From NCBI GenBank assembly GCA_016719395.1, contig JADJZF010000002.1:1-64000 (forward strand): a stretch of 64,000 nucleotides of DNA. The letters are read 5' to 3'. The DNA comes from Candidatus Amarobacter glycogenicus (GTDB taxonomy: Bacteria; Chloroflexota; Dehalococcoidia; Tepidiformales; Tepidiformaceae). The notes under the pieces are model-generated. The model had not been told where the DNA came from. It made no database searches and worked only from the letters and a program-made list of their open reading frames with translations. Positions 16,641-27,285 of this stretch are shown here, piece after piece (the first letter of the stretch is position 1; every line of letters starts with the position of its first letter). Both the position numbers and the translations under genes were made by a program.

Positions 16641-17072
16641 TTAGTTACAGGACTCGTTGTTCAAGTCGAGCAGGGTGACTTCCTGCGTAGGTGCGCCGGG
16701 CGTCATGATGAGGACGACTCCGGAGAAGCCGGGAATCGCGGAGATACCGCCGGCGGAAGTGGAGTTGACGTAGGTCGGGACGCCGTTGGCGGTGTTGAAG
16801 AAGTGCTGCCAGCGCTGGTTGGGGCCGTCCCAGATGTAGATTGCCTGCCAGTTAGCGGGCGGGATGCACTTGGTGAACTGGTCCGGGCTGACGCTGCCGG
16901 ACCGGATGGCACCAACGTAATGGATGTTGCAGCCCGGCGAGCCGCCGGAGCAGACACCGCCGACGGTGCTCGTGTGTTTTGCCACGGCGATACCCAGCGT
17001 GGCCCCGAGGATCGTTGCGATCGCGGCGCCCGCGACGACGACCGCAAGTGCTTTCCGATGAATCCAGCTCAT
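16641..17072 (-). CDS. Secreted or anchored hypothetical protein
   Basis: 143 aa. A basic start and a hydrophobic helix (ALAVVVAGAAIATILGATLG) lead to a small exported domain. It has four Cys (VCSGGSPGCN, TKCIPP, NESCN), probably two disulfides, and Trp/Tyr-rich strands (NWQAIYIWDGPNQRWQHFF). I do not recognise the family. Downstream is a strong hairpin; upstream, 17073-17243 holds only intergenic sequence with the start of a divergent gene. Confidence 0.7.
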   Translation of the reverse strand: MSWIHRKALAVVVAGAAIATILGATLGIAVAKHTSTVGGVCSGGSPGCNIHYVGAIRSGSVSPDQFTKCIPPANWQAIYIWDGPNQRWQHFFNTANGVPTYVNSTSAGGISAIPGFSGVVLIMTPGAPTQEVTLLDLNNESCN

Positions 17073-17243
17073 TTTTCCTCCCGCGCAACACTGCGGCGCA
17101 GTCTCACTACCCTAGCAACCGTGACATATACATGCACCAACAGAAACGCTTGCGCAGTCGGGCGAGTTGCCACCGCGCTGTAAAACCTTCGTAAAAAGGC
17201 CCTTCACGAATAGACAACCGGCGTGTCCTTTACACTGGCGCCT

Positions 17244-17891
17244 ATGCCCACCACCGTCTTCCTTGTCCGCCACGCCGAGACTTTCGGCAACATTGAAGGC
17301 CGCTTCTGCGGTCACTCAGAGACAGAATTGACGCCGAAAGGCGTCGAGCAGGCACAGGCCCTGGGGCGCCGGCTGCGCGGCCAGCGATTCGACGCGGCGT
17401 ACTCTTCGGACCTCTCTCGCGCGCACCGCACCGCACTCTATGCCCTCGAACACCATGCTGAGCCGATCGAGCCCGTGCTGGACCCGGGCCTGCGCGAGAT
17501 GCACTACGGCGAGTGGGAGTCGCTCAAGGGCGGCGAGATTGGCGCGCGCGACCCGGACCTCCTGCGCGAGTTCTTCCGCTGCAAGGTGCCGGCGCCCGGG
17601 GGCGAATCGGTGGAGCAGGTCCGGGCGCGGACGGCGGCGGCACTGCGCCGCACCGTTGAAGCCCACCCCGAGAGCACGCTCCTCGTGGTTTCGCACGGGA
17701 ACGCCATCATGGCGATGATCGCGGAGCTGTTGAACGTCCCCAACGAAAGCAGCTGGTCGTTCGCGGTCACCAACACTTCGATCACGCGGCTGATCTTCTC
17801 GAAACGCGGCCGGATGACGCTCGCGGGCTTCAACGACCATTCGCACCTGGACGGGGATGCAGCGCTCGCCGGCGACCGCGGTTCGTCGTAG
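17244..17891 (+). CDS. Histidine phosphatase family protein
   Basis: A 215-aa phosphoglycerate-mutase-like enzyme. The catalytic motif is FLVRHAETFGN (RHG-type, with the phospho-His), followed by YSSDLSRAHRTALYAL, the Glu-bearing LREMHYGEWESL, and the second His in LLVVSHGNAIMAMI. The start is the ATG giving MPTTVFLVRHAE, because the RHA motif is always near the N-terminus. Candidate roles are cobalamin or sugar-phosphate phosphatase (CobC/GpmB-like); the substrate cannot be fixed. Confidence 0.88.
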   Translation: MPTTVFLVRHAETFGNIEGRFCGHSETELTPKGVEQAQALGRRLRGQRFDAAYSSDLSRAHRTALYALEHHAEPIEPVLDPGLREMHYGEWESLKGGEIGARDPDLLREFFRCKVPAPGGESVEQVRARTAAALRRTVEAHPESTLLVVSHGNAIMAMIAELLNVPNESSWSFAVTNTSITRLIFSKRGRMTLAGFNDHSHLDGDAALAGDRGSS

Positions 17892-17900
17892 CCGGGCAGA

Positions 17901-18824
17901 CTACTTGGAGACGGGCTTCGGCGTGGGCGTCTTTGTCGGAGGCCTTGGCGTCGCCGTGGGCGTAGGAGTCCACGTCGGTGTCGGTGTGATGGTCGGCGTC
18001 GGGGTGATCGTTGGAGTGTTCGTGGGCGTCGGCGTGTCGGTCGGTGTGGGCGGTGGGCCGGAAGGCGTGGAGGCGGCGCCGGAATTTGGGAACCAGAGCG
18101 GGCCGTCGCTGAGTGGGGTGCCGGGTGCGATGTGAAACTCCAGGTAGTCCTCGGGGTTCACCGGTGTGTCGCGCCATCGGATCTCGAAGTGGAGGTGTTC
18201 GCCGGTGGAGAAACCGGTGCTTCCGGTAATCCCGATGACCGTGTCCGGGTTTACCGCCTCGCCCTGTTTCGCGAGCATCTGGCTGAGGTGCCCATAGAGC
18301 GTGCTCCAGCCATCACCGCAGTCCACGAAGATGTGGTTGCCGTAGGCCGAAGAGTAGCTGGCATCGGAAACCGTGCCCGTGCAGGCAGCGTAGACGTTCG
18401 AGTGGCTGAGGCCGTCGAGGGCCAGGTCGATGCCGCCGTGGATGAGCCCCGCCCCGCGGTTCTTTGCGCCATACCGGTCAGTCACTTTGCTCCATGCCCG
18501 GAGGGGCATGCTGAAGCGGTTCTTCGCCGCAGCCGAGACCTGCTCTGTGTCCGGCAGTTGCTCCGGCTGGGGCTCGGGGACTGCGCCTTCTTCCGTGGTG
18601 TAGGGCTGGGCGGAGGCAGTGCTCCCGGCCGTGTTGGCTGCCGTAACAGCGTGCCCCATGGGAACGCCGGCCGCTTCGGCGACTCCCTCGTCTCCGGCGC
18701 CATCGCCCGGGGTGCGCGCGGCGACGACGGCGGCAACGCCTGCCAACAGCGTCGCTCCGAGCATGATCCGCACGGCGTGCGTCCCCGGCAACTTCCTCCC
18801 AACCAGCCTGCGCATCCTCTTCAC
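17901..18824 (-). CDS. M23 (LytM) peptidase with Thr/Pro repeat tail
   Basis: A 307-aa secreted peptidoglycan hydrolase. An N-terminal hydrophobic anchor (IMLGATLLAGVAAVVAA) precedes a linker. The LytM domain has its Zn ligands in IHGGIDLAL (HxxxD) and STGEHLHFEI (HLH), with YGHLSQM between them. The last 60 residues are Thr-Pro dipeptide repeats (TPTPTWTPTPTATP) ending PKPVSK, typical of a wall-spanning linker in high-GC monoderms and Chloroflexota. The DNA of this tail is a GGTGTG/GGCGTC-rich low-complexity tract at 17930-18050. Confidence 0.88.
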   Translation of the reverse strand: MKRMRRLVGRKLPGTHAVRIMLGATLLAGVAAVVAARTPGDGAGDEGVAEAAGVPMGHAVTAANTAGSTASAQPYTTEEGAVPEPQPEQLPDTEQVSAAAKNRFSMPLRAWSKVTDRYGAKNRGAGLIHGGIDLALDGLSHSNVYAACTGTVSDASYSSAYGNHIFVDCGDGWSTLYGHLSQMLAKQGEAVNPDTVIGITGSTGFSTGEHLHFEIRWRDTPVNPEDYLEFHIAPGTPLSDGPLWFPNSGAASTPSGPPPTPTDTPTPTNTPTITPTPTITPTPTWTPTPTATPRPPTKTPTPKPVSK

Positions 18825-18931
18825 AATCGGCTATCCGGACGGGAGCGGCCAGAGAGACGCCGCCCAATTCTTACCGGGCGTTTCCCCGATTCGCCTGCGA
18901 GGGGGGCGCTTCACGGCTCCTCGCGTAGACT

Positions 18932-19861
18932 GTGCCCGTGCCAATCCTCGAAACGCGCGGCCTGGTGAAGCGCTATGGAAGCGTTACCGCCCTCGGCGGA
19001 CTCGACCTTTCGCTCGAACCCGGCGTGATTGGCCTGGTTGGCGCGAACGGCGCCGGGAAGAGCACGCTCATCAAGATCCTGCTTGGCCTCATCGACGCGA
19101 CCGCCGGCACGGCCGAGGTCATCGGCTACGACGTTGTCGCGCAGGGTCCGCTCCTTCGCCAGTTCGTCGGCTACATGCCGGAACACGACTGCCTTCCGGG
19201 CGATGTGAGCGCGACGGAGTTCGTCGCGCATATGGCCCAGATCAATGGCCTGTCGCGTTCGGCGGCGCGGGAACGCACGGCCGAAACGCTCCGCCACGTG
19301 GGCCTCTTCGAGGAGCGCTACCGCGAGATGCGGGGTTACTCGACCGGCATGAAACAGCGCGTGAAGCTCGCCCAGGCGCTCGTCCACGATCCCCGGATCC
19401 TGTTCCTCGACGAACCAACGAACGGGCTCGACCCGGCCGGGCGCGACGAAATGCTGGACCTGGTCCGGCGGACCGGAAACGAGTTCGGCATCTCGATCAT
19501 CATGGCTTCGCACCTGCTCGGCGAAATCGAGCGCGTTTGCGAGCACCTCGTGGTGATCGATGCGGGCCACCTGATGCGCAGCGGCCCGATCCGCGAATTC
19601 ACGGCGACCACCGGTACGCTCGCCGTGGAGGTGGATGGCGACGTTTCAGCCCTCCACCAGCGGCTTCGCGAGGCGGGCCTGGAAGCGGCGCACGAAGGCC
19701 GCCAGGTCCTTGTCGCGCTGGATGGTGAAGCCGCCTACGACATCATCCGCGATGCGTGCGACGACCTCGGCGTGGGGCTCGTCCGCATCGAACTGCTGCG
19801 CCGGAACCTCGAAGACATCTTCCGTGAGCGGGCCGGGGAGGGCGTCCATGCAGCCAGCTGA
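18932..19861 (+). CDS. ABC transporter ATP-binding protein (exporter A)
   Basis: A 309-aa ABC-2-type ATPase: Walker A LVGANGAGKSTLIKILLG, signature YSTGMKQRVKLAQAL (a variant of LSGGQ), Walker B RILFLDEPTNGLDPAGRDEM, switch His in IIMASHLLGEIE, then a C-terminal accessory domain. First of a four-gene operon (ATPase-permease-ATPase-permease), with each start overlapping or touching the previous stop. The start could be GTG 18932 or 18938. The unusual signature and the Gly-Tyr-Ser-Lys form in the sister ATPase suggest that the two may work as a pair. Confidence 0.9.
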   Translation: MPVPILETRGLVKRYGSVTALGGLDLSLEPGVIGLVGANGAGKSTLIKILLGLIDATAGTAEVIGYDVVAQGPLLRQFVGYMPEHDCLPGDVSATEFVAHMAQINGLSRSAARERTAETLRHVGLFEERYREMRGYSTGMKQRVKLAQALVHDPRILFLDEPTNGLDPAGRDEMLDLVRRTGNEFGISIIMASHLLGEIERVCEHLVVIDAGHLMRSGPIREFTATTGTLAVEVDGDVSALHQRLREAGLEAAHEGRQVLVALDGEAAYDIIRDACDDLGVGLVRIELLRRNLEDIFRERAGEGVHAAS

Positions 19862-20735
19862 CGCCCGGACGGGGAACATCTACGACCTCGGCTATCGAAA
19901 CTACACGGGCAAACGGCTCGGGCGTCGCCACGCCGTGCTCGCGCTCTACTTCTACACACTGCGCGGCGCTTTCGGGCTCGGGCGGCGGACTTCGAGCAAG
20001 ATCATCCCGATCGTGATCGCCGTAATCGCGTTCCTCCCGGCGGTCGCGCAACTCGCCATCGCCGCGCTGGTATCCGATGAGGTGGACATCATCACGCCCG
20101 AGGGATACTTCGGGTTCGTCGAGGTGCCAATCGCGCTGTTCTGTGCCGCGATCGCGCCGGAGATAACCGGCCGCGACATGCGCCAGCGGACGCTCTCGCT
20201 CTACTTCTCGCGGGCCCTCCAGCGGCGGGATTACGCTCTCGCGAAGCTTGCCGCATTCGCGACCGCGCTCACGCTGCTGACCCTGATGCCCCAGGTGCTC
20301 CTGGTCTTCGGAAACGGCCTCGCGACGAATGACGTCACGGGCTACATCTCGGACAACTGGGCGGATGTCCCCGGGACGTTCGCGGCCGGCCTCTTGATCG
20401 CAGTCCTGTGTGCGGCGGGGTCACTCGCGATCGCGAGCCAGACGCCGCGACGCGCCTACGCCACGGTGGGCGTGGTTGCGTGGTTCCTGATCTCGTTCCC
20501 GATCGCGAACATCCTCGTCTTCGCCATTGGTGGCGTTGGCCGCTACGCCGTCTTTGCCAGCCCGTTCGATTTCATCTACGGGTGCACGCTCTGGATTTTC
20601 GGGGTTGGCGCGGAGTTCGAAAGCGTCCAGGAAGAGGCCGGGTTCGGCCTCTGGACCTACTTCGTGGCGGTCCTCGCCTACATCGGCGCCGGGGCGGCGC
20701 TGGTGGTCCGCCGCTTCGCAAGGGTATCAGCGTGA
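19848..20735 (+). CDS. ABC transporter permease (exporter A)
   Basis: 295 aa with about six to seven hydrophobic segments (IIPIVIAVIAFLPAVAQLAI, VEVPIALFCAAIAPEI, a segment after LAKLAAFATALTLL, FAAGLLIAVLCAAGSLAI, VAWFLISFPIANILVFAIGG, LWTYFVAVLAYIGAGAALVV). It is an ABC-2 membrane component. Its ATG lies inside the end of the upstream ATPase gene (14-base overlap), and its stop overlaps the next GTG (GTGA), so the operon is tightly coupled. The substrate is unknown. Confidence 0.85.
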   Translation: MQPADARTGNIYDLGYRNYTGKRLGRRHAVLALYFYTLRGAFGLGRRTSSKIIPIVIAVIAFLPAVAQLAIAALVSDEVDIITPEGYFGFVEVPIALFCAAIAPEITGRDMRQRTLSLYFSRALQRRDYALAKLAAFATALTLLTLMPQVLLVFGNGLATNDVTGYISDNWADVPGTFAAGLLIAVLCAAGSLAIASQTPRRAYATVGVVAWFLISFPIANILVFAIGGVGRYAVFASPFDFIYGCTLWIFGVGAEFESVQEEAGFGLWTYFVAVLAYIGAGAALVVRRFARVSA

Positions 20736-21655
20736 CCCAGGAGTCGCCGGCGGTTGAGGTCGATCACGTCTCGCGCTGGTACGGGAACATCGTCGCGGTG
20801 AACGATATCTCGTTCGCGCTCAATGGCGGGATCACCGGGCTGCTCGGACCGAACGGCGCCGGCAAGTCGACACTGCTCCACATGCTCGCCGGGTTCCTGC
20901 GGCCTTCCGCGGGTGGAGTGCGAGTGCTGGGCGAACCCGCCTGGCAGAACCCCGCGATGTACCGGCGAATCGGGCTCGTGCAGGAGCGCGAGTCGGTCTA
21001 TCCGTTCCTGAGCGGGTACGAGTTCGTTCTCGACAGCGCCCGCCTCCATCACATCGCCGAGCCGGAGAAGGCCGCCCTGAAGGCCATCCACATGGTCGAA
21101 CTGGAGAGCGCGATGAGCCGTGCTACCGGCGGCTACTCGAAGGGGATGAAGCAGCGGATCAAGATCGCGGCGGCGCTCGTGCATGAGCCGCAAGTCCTGC
21201 TCCTCGATGAGCCCTTCAACGGCGCGGACCCGCGCCAGCGGCTCCAGCTGATGGACATGCTTCGGGCGATGGCGAAGGAGGGCCGGACGGTCGTGTTCTC
21301 GTCCCACATCCTGGAGGAAGTGGAGAGGCTTGCCGATGACGTGCTCGTGATCGTGGCGGGGCGGCTGGCCGCTTCGGGCGACTTCCACGAGATCCGCAAG
21401 CTGATGACCGACCGGCCACATTCGTTCTTCTTGCGGGCGAGCGACAACCGGCGGCTCGCGGCCAGTCTCGTCGCCGACGCCTCGGTCTACGGCGTGGAAC
21501 TGGCAGGGGACGACCTCAGGGTGAGCACCTCCGAGTTCGCCTCGTTCACGCAGGCGGTGGCCGGAGTCGCACGGCGGGCCGGCGTCTCCATTTACGAGAT
21601 CAGGCCGACCGATGAGTCGCTCGAGAGCGTTTTCTCGTACCTGGTGAAGCGATGA
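20732..21655 (+). CDS. ABC transporter ATP-binding protein (exporter B)
   Basis: 307 aa. Walker A LLGPNGAGKSTLLHMLAG, Q-loop GLVQERESVYPF, signature YSKGMKQRIKIAAAL, Walker B VLLLDEPFNGADPRQRLQL, H-loop VVFSSHILEEVER. Starts at GTG 20732 by overlap with the upstream permease stop; longer in-frame ORF upstream is antisense-like. Paralogous to the ATPase at 18932, so this operon encodes two ATPase-permease pairs that may form one heteromeric exporter. Confidence 0.9.
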   Translation: MTQESPAVEVDHVSRWYGNIVAVNDISFALNGGITGLLGPNGAGKSTLLHMLAGFLRPSAGGVRVLGEPAWQNPAMYRRIGLVQERESVYPFLSGYEFVLDSARLHHIAEPEKAALKAIHMVELESAMSRATGGYSKGMKQRIKIAAALVHEPQVLLLDEPFNGADPRQRLQLMDMLRAMAKEGRTVVFSSHILEEVERLADDVLVIVAGRLAASGDFHEIRKLMTDRPHSFFLRASDNRRLAASLVADASVYGVELAGDDLRVSTSEFASFTQAVAGVARRAGVSIYEIRPTDESLESVFSYLVKR

Positions 21656-22392
21656 TCGACCCCACGATCCTGCGGTTGACGGTGCGCCAGCTGCTCGGCC
21701 AGCGCCGCTCTATCGTGATGGTGCTCTTCGCCCTCCTTCCGGTGCTGCTCGCGGTGCTCTACGCGCTTGAAAACGATAGCAGCGACGCACAGGAGTGGAC
21801 GGCAAAAGTGGCACTGGGCGGCCTCGTCATCGGACTGGTGCTGCCGTTCACGGCACTGGTCTTCGGGACGGCCGCGCTCGGGCAGGAGTTCGAGGATGGG
21901 ACCGCCGTGTATCTGCTCGCGAAACCCATTCCCAGGGCGACGATCGTGTTTTCGAAACTCGTCGTCGCCTGGGCCGCGACCACTGCGGTGGTGGTGGTTT
22001 CGGCGGCCCTGACCGGCGCCATCGGCCTCTCGGGCGAACCGGGTGAAGGTATCATCGCCGGGTTCGTCGCCGCGGCAGTGGTGGGGAGCCTCGTCTACTG
22101 CGCGGCCTTCCTCTGGTTGAGCATCGCCACGAGCCGCGCGTTGATCGTCGGCTTGCTGTACGTCTTTATCTGGCAGGGCGTGGTGGTTTCGCTCTTTTCG
22201 GGCGTCCGGTACTTCTCGATCAGCCAGTACGCGCTCGGGATCGCGAAGGCGTTCATCACTGCCCCGGACGAGATTTTCGACCCGCGCTTGAACGTGGCCC
22301 CGGCGGTCCTTTTCGCGGTGCTGGTGACGGTCGGAGCCACCTGGTTGTCGGTGCGGGCGCTCCAGCGGTGGGAGATCGGCGAGGCGACGTAG
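21652..22392 (+). CDS. ABC-2 family permease (exporter B)
   Basis: 246 aa with six predicted helices. MVLFALLPVLLAVLYAL, VALGGLVIGLVLPFTALVFG and YCAAFLWLSIATSRALIVGL are the clearest. The GQEFEDGTAVYLLAKPIPRA cytoplasmic loop is typical of NosY/YhaP-like ABC-2 permeases. The ATG overlaps the ATPase stop (ATGA). It is the last gene of the operon; 22393-22474 then leads to the heat-shock promoter. Confidence 0.87.
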   Translation: MIDPTILRLTVRQLLGQRRSIVMVLFALLPVLLAVLYALENDSSDAQEWTAKVALGGLVIGLVLPFTALVFGTAALGQEFEDGTAVYLLAKPIPRATIVFSKLVVAWAATTAVVVVSAALTGAIGLSGEPGEGIIAGFVAAAVVGSLVYCAAFLWLSIATSRALIVGLLYVFIWQGVVVSLFSGVRYFSISQYALGIAKAFITAPDEIFDPRLNVAPAVLFAVLVTVGATWLSVRALQRWEIGEAT

Positions 22393-22455
22393 AGACGCGG
22401 TCCAGCCGTGGATGGCCTGTGGTGGCGGACATGCCGCGCAGCGTCGAGCCCGTGG

Positions 22456-22501
22456 TACAATGCCGGGAGCCGCGTTAGCACTCTTCACAGGCGAGTGCCA
22501 A
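22456..22501 (+). promoter_or_regulatory. CIRCE operator with -10 element for hrcA-grpE-dnaK
   Basis: TTAGCACTC (22475-22483), a 9-base spacer, then GAGTGCCAA (22493-22501) match the CIRCE inverted repeat TTAGCACTC-N9-GAGTGCTAA with one mismatch. A TACAAT -10-like hexamer lies at 22456-22461. The operator ends 21 bases before the hrcA ATG, so HrcA represses its own operon until heat shock. Confidence 0.92.
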
Positions 22502-22522
22502 TGTGGCAGTATAGGGTTGATA

Positions 22523-23563
22523 ATGTCGTTATCAGAGCGCCGCGCGCGCATCCTTGCCCTCATTGTTGATGACTTCGTCGGGTCGGCCCAGCCGGTTGGC
22601 TCGCAGTCTTTGGTCGAGCGACATCAACTCACCCTCTCCAGCGCTACCGTCCGGAACGAGATGGCCGCGCTCGAAGAGGAGGGCATGATCACGCATCCGC
22701 ACACCTCGGCCGGCCGGATCCCGAGCCACCGCGGCTACCGCTACTACGTTTCGAGCCTGATGCCCGAACGGAACCTGACGAACCAGGAGCAGTTCACGAT
22801 CCTCCACCAGTTTCACCAGGCCTCGCGCCAGCTGGAGGAGTGGATCGGTCTTGCCGCCAGTGTGCTTGCGAACAACCTGCACAACGTGGCGCTGGTTACG
22901 CAGCCGCGTCTGCTTGAAGTACGTCTTAAGCAGCTGCAGCTGGTCGAGCTCCTCGAAAACCGCGCGCTGCTCGTGGCGGTCACCAGTGACAGCGGCGTCC
23001 ATCAGCGGACGGTCGACTTCCCGGTCCCGGTTCACCAGGACCAACTGACGCGGCTGGCCGTGCGCTTGAACGGGGAGTTTGGCGGGAAGACGGTTGGCGA
23101 GTTCCCTCAGCCCGAGCCGGGTGCCGAGCCGCCTGGGCCGGTCGAATCGGCGATTATCGCCGGCCTCACCGATCTGATGCTGCGCGAACAGGCGGCCCGG
23201 GTCGAGTCACCGATCATCGAGGGCGTCCGCGAAATGCTCCGCCAGCCGGAGTTCGGCCACAGCGACCGGATGCTCGACACGCTCGAAGCCGTCGATGAGC
23301 GCCGCCTGCGCGAGGCCATCCCCTCGGGTTCGCTCGAAGACGAGGCGGTCGCCGTCGTTATCGGAGACGAAAACCGGGCCGGCCCCTACCAGGACATGAG
23401 TTTCGTGCTCGCCCGCTACGGGCCGCACGGTGGAGCCGGCGGCATCCTCGGTGTCCTCGGCCCGACCCGGATGCAGTACGGCGAGGCCGTCGCCAACGTC
23501 CGTTACGTCAGTGCCGTGCTCACCGAGCTCATGCGCGAGTTCTACGGAAACAACGAAGACTGA
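22523..23563 (+). CDS. hrcA: Heat-inducible transcription repressor HrcA
   Basis: 346 aa. An N-terminal winged helix (MSLSERRARILALIVDDFVG, then SATVRNEMAALEEEGMITHP) is followed by HTSAGRIPSHRGYRYYV, the hallmark of HrcA. The GAF-like C-terminal domain ends MGPTR-like in GVLGPTRMQYGEAVANV. It binds the CIRCE element just upstream. The ATG at 22523 is chosen because upstream in-frame codons overlap the CIRCE operator. It is the first gene of the hrcA-grpE-dnaK operon. Confidence 0.96.
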   Translation: MSLSERRARILALIVDDFVGSAQPVGSQSLVERHQLTLSSATVRNEMAALEEEGMITHPHTSAGRIPSHRGYRYYVSSLMPERNLTNQEQFTILHQFHQASRQLEEWIGLAASVLANNLHNVALVTQPRLLEVRLKQLQLVELLENRALLVAVTSDSGVHQRTVDFPVPVHQDQLTRLAVRLNGEFGGKTVGEFPQPEPGAEPPGPVESAIIAGLTDLMLREQAARVESPIIEGVREMLRQPEFGHSDRMLDTLEAVDERRLREAIPSGSLEDEAVAVVIGDENRAGPYQDMSFVLARYGPHGGAGGILGVLGPTRMQYGEAVANVRYVSAVLTELMREFYGNNED

Positions 23564-23592
23564 ACAGCCAGGAACCTGGACAGGAGGTGTCT

Positions 23593-24147
23593 ATGAGCGA
23601 TTCAACCGATGAGCGCTTCGTCGACAAACGCGCGGCGGCGCGAATGAGTGATGACGTGCCGGCTCCCGGCGAAGCAGCACCGGCGGCCGAGAGCGCCCCC
23701 GTCGATGAGCTGGCCGCAGAGCGCGAGAAGACGGAGACGTACTTCAAAAACTGGCAGCGGACTGCCGCTGACTTCGCCAATTTCAAGCGCCGCGTTGAGC
23801 AGGAGCGTGGCGAGAACGCCCGGCTCACCAACGCCGCAGTCGTCATCAATCTCCTGCCCGTCTACGACGACCTCGACCGGGCAGTGACTTCGGTGGATTC
23901 GACACTCGCGGGCCTCAACTGGGTCCAGGGTGTGAGTGCCATCCACCAGAAGTTCGGGCGCCTGCTCGACGCCATGGGCGTGAAGGAGGTCGAGGCCGAG
24001 GGTCTGACCTTCGATCCAGCCCGCCACGAAGCGGTCGGGCAGCAGCCCGGCGAAGAAAACAAGGTCCTGCACGTGCTCCAGAAGGGGTACGAACTGCAGG
24101 GCAAAGTCATCCGGCCGGCGATGGTCATCGTCGGCGAAGGTTCCTGA
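23593..24147 (+). CDS. grpE: Nucleotide exchange factor GrpE
   Basis: 184 aa. A disordered acidic start is followed by the long coiled coil (ELAAEREKTETYFKNWQRTA, ADFANFKRRVEQERGENAR) and the beta-domain signature near the end (EEENK-like GEENKVLHVLQKGYELQGKV, then IRPAMVIVGEG). It releases ADP from DnaK. AGGAGG at 23582-23587 is spaced 5 bases from this ATG. It lies 35 bases before dnaK in the CIRCE-controlled operon. Confidence 0.95.
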   Translation: MSDSTDERFVDKRAAARMSDDVPAPGEAAPAAESAPVDELAAEREKTETYFKNWQRTAADFANFKRRVEQERGENARLTNAAVVINLLPVYDDLDRAVTSVDSTLAGLNWVQGVSAIHQKFGRLLDAMGVKEVEAEGLTFDPARHEAVGQQPGEENKVLHVLQKGYELQGKVIRPAMVIVGEGS

Positions 24148-24182
24148 GACCAACTCCCAGACCAGCCAGCAAAGGAGCAACC

Positions 24183-26086
<1,904 letters not shown>

Positions 26087-26117
26087 GAATCGTCGAAAGA
26101 CGGACGTTCACTGGTGT

Positions 26118-26154
26118 AAAAGGGCCGCTTCCCGCGATGGGGGCGGCCGCTTTT
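26118..26154 (+). terminator. Terminator of the hrcA-grpE-dnaK operon
   Basis: AAAAG-G-GGCCGC (26118-26128) pairs with GCGGCC-G-CTTTT (26143-26154) and ends in a T-run. It lies 31 bases after the restored dnaK stop and faces the convergent methyltransferase gene. Confidence 0.8.
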
Positions 26155-26174
26155 CTCTCGCATCGCCTTGACTG

Positions 26175-26756
26175 TCAGTCCGGGGCGAATTCCGCCACAG
26201 TGGTCCACCGCAGCCGTCCGCGACGGCGCCGGAGCAACCGCAGACCCGCTTCCCGGCAGAGACGGTCCAGGTCGGTCGCCTTGATGTAGTCCGGGTCCCC
26301 TCGTACTTCGTTGACCACCAGTCGCCCGCCCGGGCGCAGCGTGCGCCGCACTTCCTGCAGGCATGCCAGGCGGTCCGGGACTTCTCCGAGGACGGCGGCG
26401 ATGAACGCGAGGTCGAACGCACCGGCTGCGAACGGCAACGCGACCGCGTTGCCGGTTACCGCGGCTAACCCGCTGCGGCTGCCGGTCCGCTCGACGGCCA
26501 TCGAGAGCATCTCGGGCTGGAGGTCGAACAAGACCAGTCGACCGCGTGGCGTGGCATCGCGAAGGGCGATGCTGAAGTACCCGGGCCCGCAGCCCAACTC
26601 CAGCACGGTCTCGTCGCCGCGAAGCCCGATCCAGCGCACCAACGCCTGCGGCGACTGGATCAACCGGCGCACGGGGTGCAGCAGGCTCCGCGCCTTTTGG
26701 TGGGGGAAGACCTTGCCTTTCCCCAGTCCGAACTCAACCTGGTCGGTCATCGGCAC
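26175..26756 (-). CDS. Class I SAM-dependent methyltransferase
   Basis: 193 aa. Methyltransferase_11/25-type fold: motif I VLELGCGPGYFSIALRD, the acidic end of strand 2 in VLFDLQPEML, GNAVALPFAAGAFDLAFIAA and the LRPGGRLVVNE post-motif. The basic N-terminus (FPHQKARSLLHPVRRLIQSP) resembles a group of small methyltransferases found near stress genes. The substrate is unknown. It converges on dnaK. Confidence 0.85.
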   Translation of the reverse strand: MPMTDQVEFGLGKGKVFPHQKARSLLHPVRRLIQSPQALVRWIGLRGDETVLELGCGPGYFSIALRDATPRGRLVLFDLQPEMLSMAVERTGSRSGLAAVTGNAVALPFAAGAFDLAFIAAVLGEVPDRLACLQEVRRTLRPGGRLVVNEVRGDPDYIKATDLDRLCREAGLRLLRRRRGRLRWTTVAEFAPD

Positions 26757-26818
26757 AGTCTACTCGCGCCAGCGCAGTGGTCTCGGGCCATCGGCCGGCT
26801 CCCCGGCGAAAGCGGTGG

Positions 26819-27244
26819 TCACTGGGCGACGAACGTCGTCGTGTTGTCGTTGACCTTCACCGTGTAAGTCCGGCCGGAAGCGAAGTCCTGGCCGAGGTCT
26901 ACGTTCGACTCGTAGTAGCCATAGATCGCCGAGCAGATGACGTCCGGGTCTGTCGGGAGGGTATTCGTGACCGTGATCGTGACCAGGTCCTCCCGGCGTC
27001 CGGTGATCTTCGCTTCGTGGAACTTCGCGCAGCCGGAGGGCAGCCCGGAGGTGGCATGAGCCGTGTAACCCGGCGGGAAACTCTCGCGTACGAGGATGTC
27101 AATCGACACGATAGGGGCATCGACGATGCGGCGGGACTCATCGGGCGCGTCACCGGAGTCGCCGTCGCGGCAGGCCGAAAACGCCGGCACGAGCAGCAGG
27201 GTGACTGCCACGGCGAGGATCGGGCGGAGGTGCATGTTCTTCAC
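26819..27244 (-). CDS. Lipoprotein of unknown function
   Basis: 141 aa. The signal peptide (ILAVAVTLLLVPAFSAC) ends in a lipobox Cys. The mature part is a single beta-rich domain with a Cys pair (SGCAKFHEAKITGRREDLV and VICSAIYGYYESNVDLG), ending TYTVKVNDNTTTFVAQ. I do not recognise it by name. It has no obvious operon partner. Confidence 0.7.
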   Translation of the reverse strand: MKNMHLRPILAVAVTLLLVPAFSACRDGDSGDAPDESRRIVDAPIVSIDILVRESFPPGYTAHATSGLPSGCAKFHEAKITGRREDLVTITVTNTLPTDPDVICSAIYGYYESNVDLGQDFASGRTYTVKVNDNTTTFVAQ

Positions 27245-27285
27245 AAACCTTCAGACGCCGGGATGGCCCCGGCGGTTCCCGCAGT

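Noticed and set aside
17930..18060. Tandem repeat or CRISPR-like tract
   Set aside because: The GTGGGCGT-type repetition codes for the Thr-Pro tail of the M23 peptidase; units are irregular and have no spacers.
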